Shown one piece after another: positions 1 to 6,593 of a stretch of 15,340 nt of DNA. The stretch is from assembly GCA_017414585.1 (NCBI GenBank), contig JAFQLN010000206.1, forward strand, positions 1-15,340, written 5' to 3'. Every line of letters begins with the position of its first letter. Position 1 is the first letter of the stretch. The notes below the pieces were generated by a model, which made no database searches, was not told the origin of the DNA, and saw only the letters and a list, made by a program, of their open reading frames with translations. Source of the stretch: Clostridia bacterium (lineage in GTDB: Bacteria; Bacillota_A; Clostridia; Oscillospirales; CAG-272). A program made the position numbers and the translations under genes.

Positions 1-185
1 AGCAGATTCTTACAGATTTTCGCGCCGAGAACAGTTTCAATCCGTGCGCACATTTCCATAGTGTCCGCGTGCTCGTGATCCACACGCGCGTAGGTGATTC
101 CCAGACTGTCAAGCAGGTCATAGGAACGTATTTCTTTCGCAAGACGTTGTTCCGCGTTCAGCGGACGTCCGATTTGTTTTTCCAT
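1..185 (-). CDS. YbaK/PrdX-like aminoacyl-tRNA deacylase, partial (3' end off window)
   Basis: Reading the minus strand from an ATG at 183-185 gives 61 codons without a stop that run off the left edge. The N-terminal part includes YDLLDSLGITYARVDHEHA (about residues 22-40) and then TMEMCARIETVLGAKICKNL (about 42-61). This matches the start of the YbaK/ProX domain of free-standing prolyl-tRNA editing proteins (PrdX, ProXp-ala), which hydrolyse Ala mischarged on tRNA-Pro in the cytoplasm. An AGAAAGGA ribosome binding site lies about 7 bases upstream of the ATG. The catalytic lysine region and the rest of the domain are outside the window. The gene lies 57 bp downstream of the interrupted GH76 gene on the same strand, with no terminator or promoter seen in the gap, so co-transcription is possible. 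The family call rests on recalled family consensus, not a search. Confidence 0.75.
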   Translation of the reverse strand, partial: MEKQIGRPLNAEQRLAKEIRSYDLLDSLGITYARVDHEHADTMEMCARIETVLGAKICKNL

Positions 186-242
186 ATCATTTCCTTTCTG
201 CAGGCTGAAACCGAATTCTGCCTATTCCAGATTGTATTCCCA

Positions 243-1094
243 TTATTCCGCCTTACCGGTATTCGGCAGCTCCCACCATGGTTCACAGTTGAACAAAAGT
301 GCTATGGCTGTGGAAAAGCCGAAAAGGTCCATGCCGGATGTATTGTCCGGTGTTTTGTCCGCCCATGTCGTCCAGATGAAGTTGTTTTGGTTCCGGTTTG
401 CATACGCGGTATCGGCATTGTTCTGGAGCCAGTAGAGAATCCCGGTGTCCCCGGCATATTCTGCATACCGGTAGAGCCAGCGGGTCAGAATTCCCTTGAA
501 GCCGATCAGGTCGCCGCCGGAATTTTCTCCGTTGAGAACACCGTCCTTCATTTCCAGTCTGTTCATGGCATAATCCGCCGCTTTTGCCGCATAGGGGAGA
601 TACAGCTCATCTCCGTATTTTTCCGCAAGGAGCGTGCAGGCGCCGATGAAAGTCCCCTGATTATATGTGGATGCCCACTTGTTCTTTTCTCCTTTGAGGT
701 TGTACGAGTCATACACAGCGCCCGAGGAAGAATCATACATATGGGCGAACTCCCAGTCCATCAGTCCCTTAGCTTTTTCGTAATAGCTGTCGTCGCCGAG
801 CGCTTTTCCGAGCAGACAAGCCGCGATCGACGCAGGACAGTTGATGCAGGAATTTTTCGTCTGATTGTCCGTACGCCAGAACAGACCGCCGCCGAGATCA
901 TCGGAATACGCCCGCTTGTACATGGCGTCAAAATTGTTTTTGGATATGGTCAGATAGACTTCCTCGCCGGTCAGCAGATAGATTCTCGCGTATGCAATGC
1001 ACATCCATGCAATATCGTCGTTGTATTCGTTGGACTGCCATGTTGTCTTTTCTCTCGCGCACTGTGCTCTGGCAATCTCCTTGTTATTGGTCAT
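243..1094 (-). CDS. GH76 catalytic fragment (alpha-1,6-mannanase-like)
   Basis: This 283-residue frame carries most of a glycoside hydrolase family 76 barrel. It has an NDDIAW motif with adjacent Asp26-Asp27, probably the catalytic pair of endo-alpha-1,6-mannanases. It also has GGGLFWR near residue 70, KNSCINCPASIAA near 80, the hallmark TYNQGTFIGA near 145, and FKGILTRWL near 205. The family cleaves alpha-1,6-mannan backbones such as yeast mannan and is normally secreted. This piece lacks a signal peptide because that lies in the upstream fragment 1116-1814, beyond a TAA stop. The first ATG after the stop has a GGGGAAGGA sequence seven bases upstream (1102-1110), so separate translation in the cytoplasm is conceivable. 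Without the first barrel helix the fold may be unstable, so activity is doubtful. Confidence 0.7.
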   Translation of the reverse strand: MTNNKEIARAQCAREKTTWQSNEYNDDIAWMCIAYARIYLLTGEEVYLTISKNNFDAMYKRAYSDDLGGGLFWRTDNQTKNSCINCPASIAACLLGKALGDDSYYEKAKGLMDWEFAHMYDSSSGAVYDSYNLKGEKNKWASTYNQGTFIGACTLLAEKYGDELYLPYAAKAADYAMNRLEMKDGVLNGENSGGDLIGFKGILTRWLYRYAEYAGDTGILYWLQNNADTAYANRNQNNFIWTTWADKTPDNTSGMDLFGFSTAIALLFNCEPWWELPNTGKAE

Positions 1095-1101
1095 GTATGT
1101 G

Positions 1102-1110
1102 TCCTTCCCC
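1102..1110 (-). promoter_or_regulatory. Possible internal ribosome binding site after the premature stop
   Basis: On the minus strand GGGGAAGGA sits seven bases before the ATG at 1094 and directly follows the premature TAA at 1116-1118. It could let ribosomes restart on the GH76 catalytic part. It encodes Gly-Lys-Asp in the read-through frame, so it may simply be coding sequence that resembles a Shine-Dalgarno site. Confidence 0.4.
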
Positions 1111-1115
1111 GTCTG

Positions 1116-1814
1116 TTAGTATGCGTCGATATAGGATTCGAGAATCTCCGCCGCATCCCAGAAATGTGCGCCTTTCAGAATTCCGCGCTGGTAGAAAGTA
1201 TCCGTAAATGCTTCGAGAATCACATCCCCCATATCCGTATACGCCGTATTGTGCACAGCGCTGACGGAATAATCTGCCGTACCTTTCACATACAGATTTC
1301 CCGGAAGTTCAACGGCAGGCAGGTTGTCTTCTGCGGCATAGTCCCCGAGAAACTTTTCGGTAGCCTGTGCAGTTGTACGATCGTCGTATCCGCAGATGAC
1401 GATTTTGTTTCCCTTCACCGCGATGACATATTCGCCGGGCTTGAGGTCCGCTGTCATTTTCTCGCTTTCCGGACGGTTTGTCATGCCGATAAGAATCTCG
1501 GGAACTTCAGCAATCTGTGTCATATCCGCATTCTGTCCTGCCCAGTCCGTTGAGATTTTCACAGCAGAACCGATCTTTTCCTCCAGCACCCGACGCACGT
1601 TCAATGCCGCCTGCACAGTGGGAGAGTCGTTCTTTTCACCGTCGGGACGGATAACGGTATAAGCCGGCACACCGTCCGGTGCGATCTGTATGCTCTGCTG
1701 TATGACCGTTTCTCCGGCTATACCGGACTGCGTTCCGTTTTCAGTCTGTGCACACGCTGTCAGTGCGGGCAGAAGCATGGCAAGGCTGAGCAGAATCGAA
1801 ACCGTTCTTTTCAT
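1116..1814 (-). CDS. Lipoprotein N-terminal fragment of the interrupted GH76 gene
   Basis: From the ATG at 1814 the frame encodes 232 residues. It begins with a charged MKRT, a hydrophobic stretch and the lipobox LTAC (Cys21), the pattern of a lipoprotein anchored to the outer face of the membrane. An earlier in-frame ATG at 1823 directly abuts the AGAAAGG ribosome binding site (1824-1830) and is therefore unlikely. Residues about 40-170, with motifs EILIGMTNRPES and KIVICGYDDRTTAQATEKFL, resemble the small N-terminal domain found in front of several glycoside hydrolases (GH20b or alpha-glucuronidase N-like). The last 20 residues (GAHFWDAAEILESYIDAY) match the first helix of GH76. The product as read is truncated by TAA at 1116-1118. 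Confidence 0.7.
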   Translation of the reverse strand: MKRTVSILLSLAMLLPALTACAQTENGTQSGIAGETVIQQSIQIAPDGVPAYTVIRPDGEKNDSPTVQAALNVRRVLEEKIGSAVKISTDWAGQNADMTQIAEVPEILIGMTNRPESEKMTADLKPGEYVIAVKGNKIVICGYDDRTTAQATEKFLGDYAAEDNLPAVELPGNLYVKGTADYSVSAVHNTAYTDMGDVILEAFTDTFYQRGILKGAHFWDAAEILESYIDAY

Positions 1815-1855
1815 TTTGATCATCCTTTCTGTTCCGGTGATCTGTTTCTGCTGCT

Positions 1856-1884
1856 ATTATACCATATCCCGATACACATTTCCA
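1856..1884 (-). promoter_or_regulatory. Sigma-A-type promoter of the GH76 gene
   Basis: The minus strand reads TGGAAA (1879-1884), a 17-base spacer, then a perfect TATAAT (1856-1861). This lies about 42 bases upstream of the ATG at 1814, with the AGAAAGG ribosome binding site at 1824-1830 in between. Confidence 0.7.
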
Positions 1885-1940
1885 CCGAAATTCTGTTGAA
1901 TCACCGCTTTTTTCGGATGAAATTCTGAAAACGAACGAAC

Positions 1941-1976
1941 AAAAGACAAAACCGGTGCTCCCAGAAAGAACACCGG
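1941..1976 (-). terminator. Rho-independent terminator of the cysteine synthase gene
   Basis: On the minus strand a 9-bp stem (1968-1976 pairing with 1952-1960, one G-T wobble) closes a 7-base loop. It is followed by TTTTGTCTTTTG. It begins 15 bases after the stop codon of the gene at 1992-2918 and upstream of the GH76 promoter, so it separates the two units. Confidence 0.75.
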
Positions 1977-1991
1977 CAATACCCGATTCAG

Positions 1992-2918
1992 TTATTCAAA
2001 CAAAGGTGTGGAGAAATACCGCTCCGCTGTATCGGGAAGTACGGTAACGACCGTTTTTCCTTCGCCAAGCAGATGTGCGAGCTTGATGGCAGCGGCAACA
2101 TTCGTACCGGAGGAAATACCGCAAAGGATTCCTTCCTTCGACGAAAGTTCCTTGGAAACCCGAATCGCTTCCTCGTCCGCAATGATGCAGATATCGTTAT
2201 AGATGGCAGTATTCAGAATGGGCGGAACAATACCGTCTCCGATCCCCATCTGCACGTGCGTACCGATCGAACCGCCGGAGAGAATCGCTGCATTTTCGGG
2301 TTCGACTGCCCAGATTACCATATCCGGATTGGCTTCGCGGAGCACTTCCCCGATTCCCGTGATGGTTCCGCCCGTACCGATGCCGGAACAGAATCCATGT
2401 ATCGGCTTTCCGCAGTCAGCAAGGATTTCCGCCGCAGTCTGGGAACGCTGTACCGCCGGATTTGCCGGATTCTCGAACTGCTGCGGCACGAACACATTGG
2501 GGTCTTCATCCCGCATCCGCAGAGCTGTTGCCAGACATTCTTCAATACACGCACCGATATTGCCCGCGTCGTGGATGAGAATCACTTCCGCACCGTAATG
2601 CTCGACAAGCAGGCGGCGTTCCATGCTGACTGAATCGGGCATGATGATCTTCGTTTTATAACCGCGTACTGCTCCGACCAGAGCCAGACCAATCCCCTGA
2701 TTGCCGCTTGTCGGCTCAACGATGATGGTATTTTCGTGAATCAGACCTTTTTCTTCCGCATCGCGGATCATGTTGTAAGCAGTTCTTGTCTTGATGGAAC
2801 CGCCGACGTTAAGACCCTCGAATTTGACGAGAATTTCCGCACAGCCGGGTTCGGACATCCGGTTCAGACGGATCAGAGGTGTATGCCCCATAGCCTCCAG
2901 AATATTGTTATATATCAT
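1992..2918 (-). CDS. cysK: Cysteine synthase family PLP enzyme
   Basis: A 308-residue cytoplasmic fold-type II PLP enzyme, the usual length for O-acetylserine sulfhydrylase, which makes cysteine from O-acetylserine and sulfide. The cofactor lysine is Lys43 in GGSIKTR. The substrate loop is TSGNQG (70-75). The phosphate-binding glycine loop is GIGTGGTITG (179-188), and FENPANPA near 148 and PDTAERYFST near the C-terminus are family hallmarks. Two features differ from typical CysK: the lysine motif is SIKTR rather than SVKDR, and the loop has Gln74 where Thr is usual. A related beta-replacement enzyme is therefore possible. The ATG at 2918 is preceded by GAGG at 8 bases. The gene has its own promoter and terminator, and nothing nearby points to a sulfur pathway. 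Confidence 0.85.
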   Translation of the reverse strand: MIYNNILEAMGHTPLIRLNRMSEPGCAEILVKFEGLNVGGSIKTRTAYNMIRDAEEKGLIHENTIIVEPTSGNQGIGLALVGAVRGYKTKIIMPDSVSMERRLLVEHYGAEVILIHDAGNIGACIEECLATALRMRDEDPNVFVPQQFENPANPAVQRSQTAAEILADCGKPIHGFCSGIGTGGTITGIGEVLREANPDMVIWAVEPENAAILSGGSIGTHVQMGIGDGIVPPILNTAIYNDICIIADEEAIRVSKELSSKEGILCGISSGTNVAAAIKLAHLLGEGKTVVTVLPDTAERYFSTPLFE

Positions 2919-2970
2919 AATGTTATCCTCAAATCACGGTAAATTCGCAGAATGAATGCGCGTGGTGTCA

Positions 2971-2999
2971 TTATAGCACATTGCGCAGGCAATTACAAG
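2971..2999 (-). promoter_or_regulatory. Sigma-A-type promoter of the cysteine synthase gene
   Basis: The minus strand reads TTGTAA (2994-2999), 17 bases, then TATAAT (2971-2976), followed by a leader of about 50 bases to the ATG at 2918. No T-box or S-box-like structure fits in so short a leader. Confidence 0.75.
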
Positions 3000-3042
3000 A
3001 GGTTCTCTGTATCGAAATAATAATTCCGCAGTTTTTTCCGCA

Positions 3043-3075
3043 GACAAAGAAAACTGACATCCGAAGATGCCAGTT
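3043..3075 (-). terminator. Rho-independent terminator of the solute-binding protein gene
   Basis: On the minus strand a 10-bp stem (3066-3075 with 3052-3061, one G-T wobble) is capped by a TTCG tetraloop. It is followed by the T-rich run TTTCTTTG. It lies about 33 bases after the stop codon at 3108, so the binding protein is transcribed alone. Confidence 0.85.
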
Positions 3076-3107
3076 ATTCTTATTATATTGATTTATATTG
3101 ATCCGGA

Positions 3108-4607
3108 TTACTGTTCGCCGGCATCTTCGAGCTTTGCAAGGAACTTTTCCATAATCTTCGCCCATACCTTTTCGGAGGTTCTGAAGCTGGAGGAGATCGC
3201 TTCCTTGCCGCCGCCGAGGTTGTTGCGGAAGAAGTGGTTGATATCGCTGAGCGCGTTGGAGTAGAGTGTTACAAAGTCAGTGGAAACGTGGCTTGCGATG
3301 AGGTCGATCATACGGCCGGAGTCGGAGTCACGGGTGAACTTAACCTTGAGCGCTACTTCGTAGTATGCGGGAGATACCTGCTTGTAGGATTCGGAAGCCA
3401 TTGCTTCGAGAGTTGCGGAAATAACTTCCGTGTTTTCAACAGCAGTGGTAGGAACACCGAACAGCGTTACGGAGTCGTGGATTCTGGTATTGTAGTTTGC
3501 CTGGTTTTCATCGTACTTCGGAAGGGGAATGATCTTGAAGTTGTCTTCCATTTCGCGCAGGTAAATCGCGGACTGGTAGAGCTTGTTGATGGTGATCATG
3601 TATCTTCCTTCGTTGAACTTGGTCATCAGCGTGATGGAGTCGTCGGTAGAAGGCTGAATGAAGCCCGGGTTGCCGTGGGTGAGCTTGTAGAGCTTTTCAT
3701 ATGCGGAAATGGTGTGTTCGTTATTGAGGGAGATGTAGGGGTTGCCATTGTCATCGACTCTGCCGAATTCAACCATCAGACCCGCACACATACCATCGAT
3801 CAGGTCATTGTAAACGAGAGCGAGACCGAGCGTGTCGTTTGCATCAACAGCGCCGTCCGCATTTCTGTCTTCGTAAACTGCGGAGGTATATTCGTAAAGC
3901 TTGTCAATGGTCCAAGCGCCTTCATCTACGACATCGTAGATATTCTGTCCTGCGTAGTAGTTGTTCCAGATGGTGTCGTTGACATAGGTTACATACATAC
4001 CGCCGGTATAGCGGAGTGCGAGGTCACCGGTTGCCCAGAAAACCTTGCCCTTGTAGGACATTGCGTCGATGTACATGGAGCCCCAGTATTCACGCTTGAA
4101 ATCGTTGTACGGGAAAGACGCCATATTGAGAAGCATATTTTCGCTTGCGAAGGAAGCACCGAAATACTGGTACAGACCGATTACATCATAGTCATCGGAG
4201 CCCGCGTTTACAGAAGTACGTACAAGGGGAGCTACGGTGTTGCCGCCCTGCAGACAGTCAACAAGCGAAATTTCAACATTGAGACGGTCACTTACAACGA
4301 GGTTACGGTTGAAAACTGCGGAGTCAACAACATCGCCGGTGTCTTCTTCAACGCGAATGGAAAGTTCGGAAAGGTTGCCGTTTGCGCCTTCTTCAACAAT
4401 GAAACGCATCTGCTTGCCTTCAAAGTCCATCTTTTCGGGCATATCATCGAGGAACTTTCTGGTTTCTTCTTCACCTTCGCCGTTTGCATTTGCGTTGCCG
4501 GATGCATTTGCAGAGTCATTGCTGGGGTTCACCTTACTGTCAGAACAGGCGGCGAGAGGCAGCAGCATCAAGCTGGCCATGAGTGCGCACAGAATTCGCT
4601 TAAACAT
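3108..4607 (-). CDS. Extracellular solute-binding lipoprotein (ABC sugar transport family 1)
   Basis: A 499-residue protein starting MFKRIL with a hydrophobic signal and lipobox LAAC (Cys21). A Ser/Asn/Gly/Glu-rich linker (about 22-50) leads to a domain of the family 1 sugar-binding type. Supporting segments are DYDVIGLYQY, KGKVFWATGDLALRYTGGMY, WTIDKLYEY and KFNEGRYMITINK. It probably captures an oligosaccharide at the membrane surface and passes it to an ABC permease. Residues 247-258 (DRNADGAVDAND) form an EF-hand-like calcium loop, common in clostridial relatives. The ATG at 4607 has AAAGGAG nine bases upstream (4617-4623). An in-frame ATG 29 codons earlier is rejected because it would bury the signal peptide. 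No permease or ATPase gene is present, and a terminator follows directly. Divergent transcription from the GH78 gene suggests a shared substrate, but this is inference. Confidence 0.85.
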   Translation of the reverse strand: MFKRILCALMASLMLLPLAACSDSKVNPSNDSANASGNANANGEGEEETRKFLDDMPEKMDFEGKQMRFIVEEGANGNLSELSIRVEEDTGDVVDSAVFNRNLVVSDRLNVEISLVDCLQGGNTVAPLVRTSVNAGSDDYDVIGLYQYFGASFASENMLLNMASFPYNDFKREYWGSMYIDAMSYKGKVFWATGDLALRYTGGMYVTYVNDTIWNNYYAGQNIYDVVDEGAWTIDKLYEYTSAVYEDRNADGAVDANDTLGLALVYNDLIDGMCAGLMVEFGRVDDNGNPYISLNNEHTISAYEKLYKLTHGNPGFIQPSTDDSITLMTKFNEGRYMITINKLYQSAIYLREMEDNFKIIPLPKYDENQANYNTRIHDSVTLFGVPTTAVENTEVISATLEAMASESYKQVSPAYYEVALKVKFTRDSDSGRMIDLIASHVSTDFVTLYSNALSDINHFFRNNLGGGKEAISSSFRTSEKVWAKIMEKFLAKLEDAGEQ

Positions 4608-4640
4608 ATGGAAGAACTCCTTTAATTTGGAATTATTAAG

Positions 4641-4672
4641 AATAGAACCGGTTTTTATGCAATACAACCGGT
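4641..4672 (-). repeat. Tandem AACCGGT-type direct repeat, candidate operator
   Basis: AATAGAACCGGT (4641-4652) and AATACAACCGGT (4661-4672) are 12-bp direct copies with one mismatch and a 20-bp period. The first includes the 8-bp palindrome AACCGGTT (4646-4653). They lie just downstream of the -10 box of the solute-binding protein gene, covering about the first 35 transcribed bases. A core with central CCGG or CG flanked by AA/TT is typical of LacI-family sugar repressor sites. Assignment to that family is inference. Confidence 0.55.
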
Positions 4673-4682
4673 CGTTGTTTTC

Positions 4683-4711
4683 ATTATAACACAACTATTA
4701 GATTTTTACAA
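4683..4711 (-). promoter_or_regulatory. Sigma-A-type promoter of the solute-binding protein gene
   Basis: The minus strand reads TTGTAA (4706-4711), a 17-base spacer, then TATAAT (4683-4688). Transcription would start near 4676, inside or next to the AACCGGT repeats, leaving a leader of about 70 bases before the ATG at 4607. Confidence 0.75.
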
Positions 4712-4839
4712 GGGGGTTGCCTACGAATTCTCACAGCCATGGTGTACGAAATTTTCATCTTTTTACATTTTTTTCATGTGGATTATTTATTATAATATTT
4801 CTTTTTCCGCTGTTCAGTGCAGATTTTAAACGCCCCCCC
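4712..4839. other. AT-rich divergent intergenic region without a gene
   Basis: This is the core of the 310-bp gap between the binding-protein and GH78 genes. It holds a T-rich tract (about 4754-4774) and TATTATAATATT (about 4788-4799), which offers weak -10 matches on both strands without a convincing -35. A run of seven C (4833-4839) abuts the GH78 -35 box. No small ORF with a ribosome binding site, RNA structure or further AACCGGT copy was seen. Confidence 0.5.
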
Positions 4840-4868
4840 TTGTTCCCTGTTCCGAATTGTGGTATAAT
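4840..4868 (+). promoter_or_regulatory. Sigma-A-type promoter of the GH78-Nudix unit
   Basis: TTGTTC (4840-4845), a 17-base spacer and a perfect TATAAT (4863-4868) precede the GH78 ATG by about 49 bases. A GAAAGGA ribosome binding site lies at 4904-4910. Confidence 0.75.
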
Positions 4869-4917
4869 GATAATAAGACATTCCATGAAATTCCATCAGA
4901 TCTGAAAGGACAAGTTT

Positions 4918-6582
4918 ATGAAAGTAACCGAAAAATTCTCTCTGCACGGTATTGCAGACGAACGGCAGCGTCTGACCGTCTTCCCCGTCCGCGTCGTCAC
5001 CACACAGGGCAATGTCCGCGGTGAAAACCACCTGACCGAATATAAACCCGCGCAGGTTGCCATTTACGGCTATCACGATCAGTGTGTGCTCGACAACCGC
5101 AATTCCGATACCAATGCCGGCGTTCTTGTCGATTTCGGACGGGAACTGCACGGCTCGCTCAATGTCTCCGTCTGGAGAACAAACGGCTATGCACGCTTCA
5201 TTGTCCGTCTCGGCGAAAGCGTTTCAGAAGCGCTCACCCCCATCGGCGTCAAGAATGCAACCAATGACCACGCAAACCGCGATATGCAGTTCGCCTGCAG
5301 TCAGTGGAGCTCCAACGAAACCAACGAAAGCGGCTTCCGTTTCGCTTACATTGAACTGACTTCTCCCGATATGTTCGTGGAAATCCGTTCGATCACAGCG
5401 ACGTTCATTTACCGCGACATTCCTTACCGCGGCTCTTTTGTATGCAGCGATCCGAAAATCAATCAGATTTACGACACTGCAGCTTACACCGTGCATCTGA
5501 ATATGCAGCGCTACCTCTGGGACGGCATCAAGCGCGACCGTCTGGTCTGGGCAGGCGACATGAACACGGAACTTGCGACCATCCTCGCGGTATTCGGTGA
5601 AAATGAAGTGGTTCCCAAGTCCCTCGATCTTGTCCGCGATGTCACACCGACCAGCGATTCCATGAACGGCCTTTTCTCCTACAACCTCTGGTGGATGCTC
5701 TGCCACTGGGAATGGTACAAGGGAACGGGCAATTACGACTATCTCGCAAAGCAGCGCGATTATATCAAGGAAATGCTTAGCCGTTATCTGCAGTATATTG
5801 ACGAAAACGGGTCGGAAATTCTGCCGAACGGACGATTCTTCGACTGGCCGACGCAGAACCACCCCGACGCCAAGCACGCCGGTCTGCAGGGTCTTCTCCG
5901 CTATGCACTTCTCGGCGGCGGCGAAATCATGAAAACTCTCGGTGAAAGCGAAACGGCTGCCGAATGCTTCATTGCGGCTGAAAAACTGCTCCGCCACAGA
6001 CCCGATCCCGGTGCATGGAAACAGCCTGCGGCGCTTCTCGTCATGGGCGGCGTTATGGACGCGAAGGAAGCATTTGACAACTGCATCTCCAAGGGCGGCG
6101 CCGAAGGTTTCTCTACCTTCCTCGGTTACTATACCCTCTCCGCAGTCGCAAAAGCAGGCGAATACAATGCCGCGCTCGACATCATGCGCAGTTACTGGGG
6201 TACCATGCTCGATATGGGTGCGACGACCTTCTGGGAAGACTTTGACATAAACTGGGCAAAGGGTGCGACGCCGATCACGGATATCGTCCCCGAAGGCGGT
6301 ATCGACGTCCACGGTGACTTCGGCAACCACTGCTACGTGAAGCTGCGCCACAGTCTCTGCCACGGCTGGGCATCCGGTCCCGCACCGTATCTGGCAGCCA
6401 ATGTGCTCGGTATTCAGCCGGCTGCTCCCGGATGCAGAATCGTTCGTTTTGCACCGCATCTTTCCGGTCTCGACTGGGCGAAGGGAACATACCCGACTCC
6501 TTACGGCGATATTGAAGTGGAAATCACGAAGACAGGCAGCAGATGCTCGGCACCCGACGGTGTCCAGATCGTTGAAGCATAA
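4918..6582 (+). CDS. GH78 alpha-L-rhamnosidase, short cytoplasmic form
   Basis: A 554-residue enzyme without a signal peptide, expected to release L-rhamnose from oligosaccharides inside the cell. An N-terminal beta domain (about 1-165) leads into the alpha/alpha barrel. Barrel motifs are DGIKRDRLVWAGD (202-214), TTFWEDF with the probable general base Glu440, and HGWASGP (482-488). A small C-terminal beta domain closes the chain. Typical GH78 enzymes run about 700-1000 residues with extra lectin-like domains, which are absent here. In the usual motif DCPxRERxGWxGD the general acid is Glu, and this protein has Asp207 there, a form I recall from a GH78 subgroup (DGIKRDR). A GAAAGGA site supports the ATG at 4918. 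It is divergent from the sugar-binding lipoprotein and probably co-transcribed with the Nudix gene 11 bp downstream. Confidence 0.88.
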   Translation: MKVTEKFSLHGIADERQRLTVFPVRVVTTQGNVRGENHLTEYKPAQVAIYGYHDQCVLDNRNSDTNAGVLVDFGRELHGSLNVSVWRTNGYARFIVRLGESVSEALTPIGVKNATNDHANRDMQFACSQWSSNETNESGFRFAYIELTSPDMFVEIRSITATFIYRDIPYRGSFVCSDPKINQIYDTAAYTVHLNMQRYLWDGIKRDRLVWAGDMNTELATILAVFGENEVVPKSLDLVRDVTPTSDSMNGLFSYNLWWMLCHWEWYKGTGNYDYLAKQRDYIKEMLSRYLQYIDENGSEILPNGRFFDWPTQNHPDAKHAGLQGLLRYALLGGGEIMKTLGESETAAECFIAAEKLLRHRPDPGAWKQPAALLVMGGVMDAKEAFDNCISKGGAEGFSTFLGYYTLSAVAKAGEYNAALDIMRSYWGTMLDMGATTFWEDFDINWAKGATPITDIVPEGGIDVHGDFGNHCYVKLRHSLCHGWASGPAPYLAANVLGIQPAAPGCRIVRFAPHLSGLDWAKGTYPTPYGDIEVEITKTGSRCSAPDGVQIVEA

Positions 6583-6593
6583 AGGAGTCTTCT

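Larger units (their letters stand above)
243..1814 (-). pseudogene. GH76-type secreted lipoprotein gene interrupted by an in-frame TAA
   Basis: The two open frames 1116-1814 and 243-1094 are in the same reading frame. They are separated only by one TAA (1116-1118) and seven sense codons reading QTGKDTY. Ignoring the stop, the gene would encode one 523-codon protein. It would have a lipoprotein signal, an N-terminal accessory domain, and a GH76 (alpha-1,6-mannanase family) alpha/alpha barrel whose first helix sits just before the stop. Family members typically read through the corresponding IDAY-x-x-TG segment. One base change (GAA, AAA or CAA to TAA) would explain it. TAA is a normal terminator in this genome because the cysteine synthase, GH78 and uxaB genes end with it, so code reassignment is unlikely. 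A sequencing or assembly error remains possible. Confidence 0.75.

Noticed and set aside
1116..1118. Reassigned or read-through TAA codon
   Set aside because: TAA ends the cysteine synthase, GH78 and uxaB genes at their expected lengths, so recoding is unlikely. No stem-loop suggesting programmed read-through was seen next to it.
69..1553. A 494-codon open frame on the plus strand
   Set aside because: It lies opposite the GH76 gene and the deacylase start. The protein shows no recognisable motif, and the minus strand has clear homology, promoter and ribosome binding sites.
3234..4625. A 463-codon open frame on the plus strand
   Set aside because: It is the mirror of the solute-binding protein and runs over its signal peptide and ribosome binding site. 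No promoter or family signal was seen.
4783..5151. A 122-codon minus-strand frame spanning the GH78 promoter
   Set aside because: It overlaps the GH78 promoter and start in antisense and has no ribosome binding site or family features.
5224..6459. A 411-codon open frame on the minus strand
   Set aside because: It is antisense to GH78, lacks motifs and has no credible start signal.
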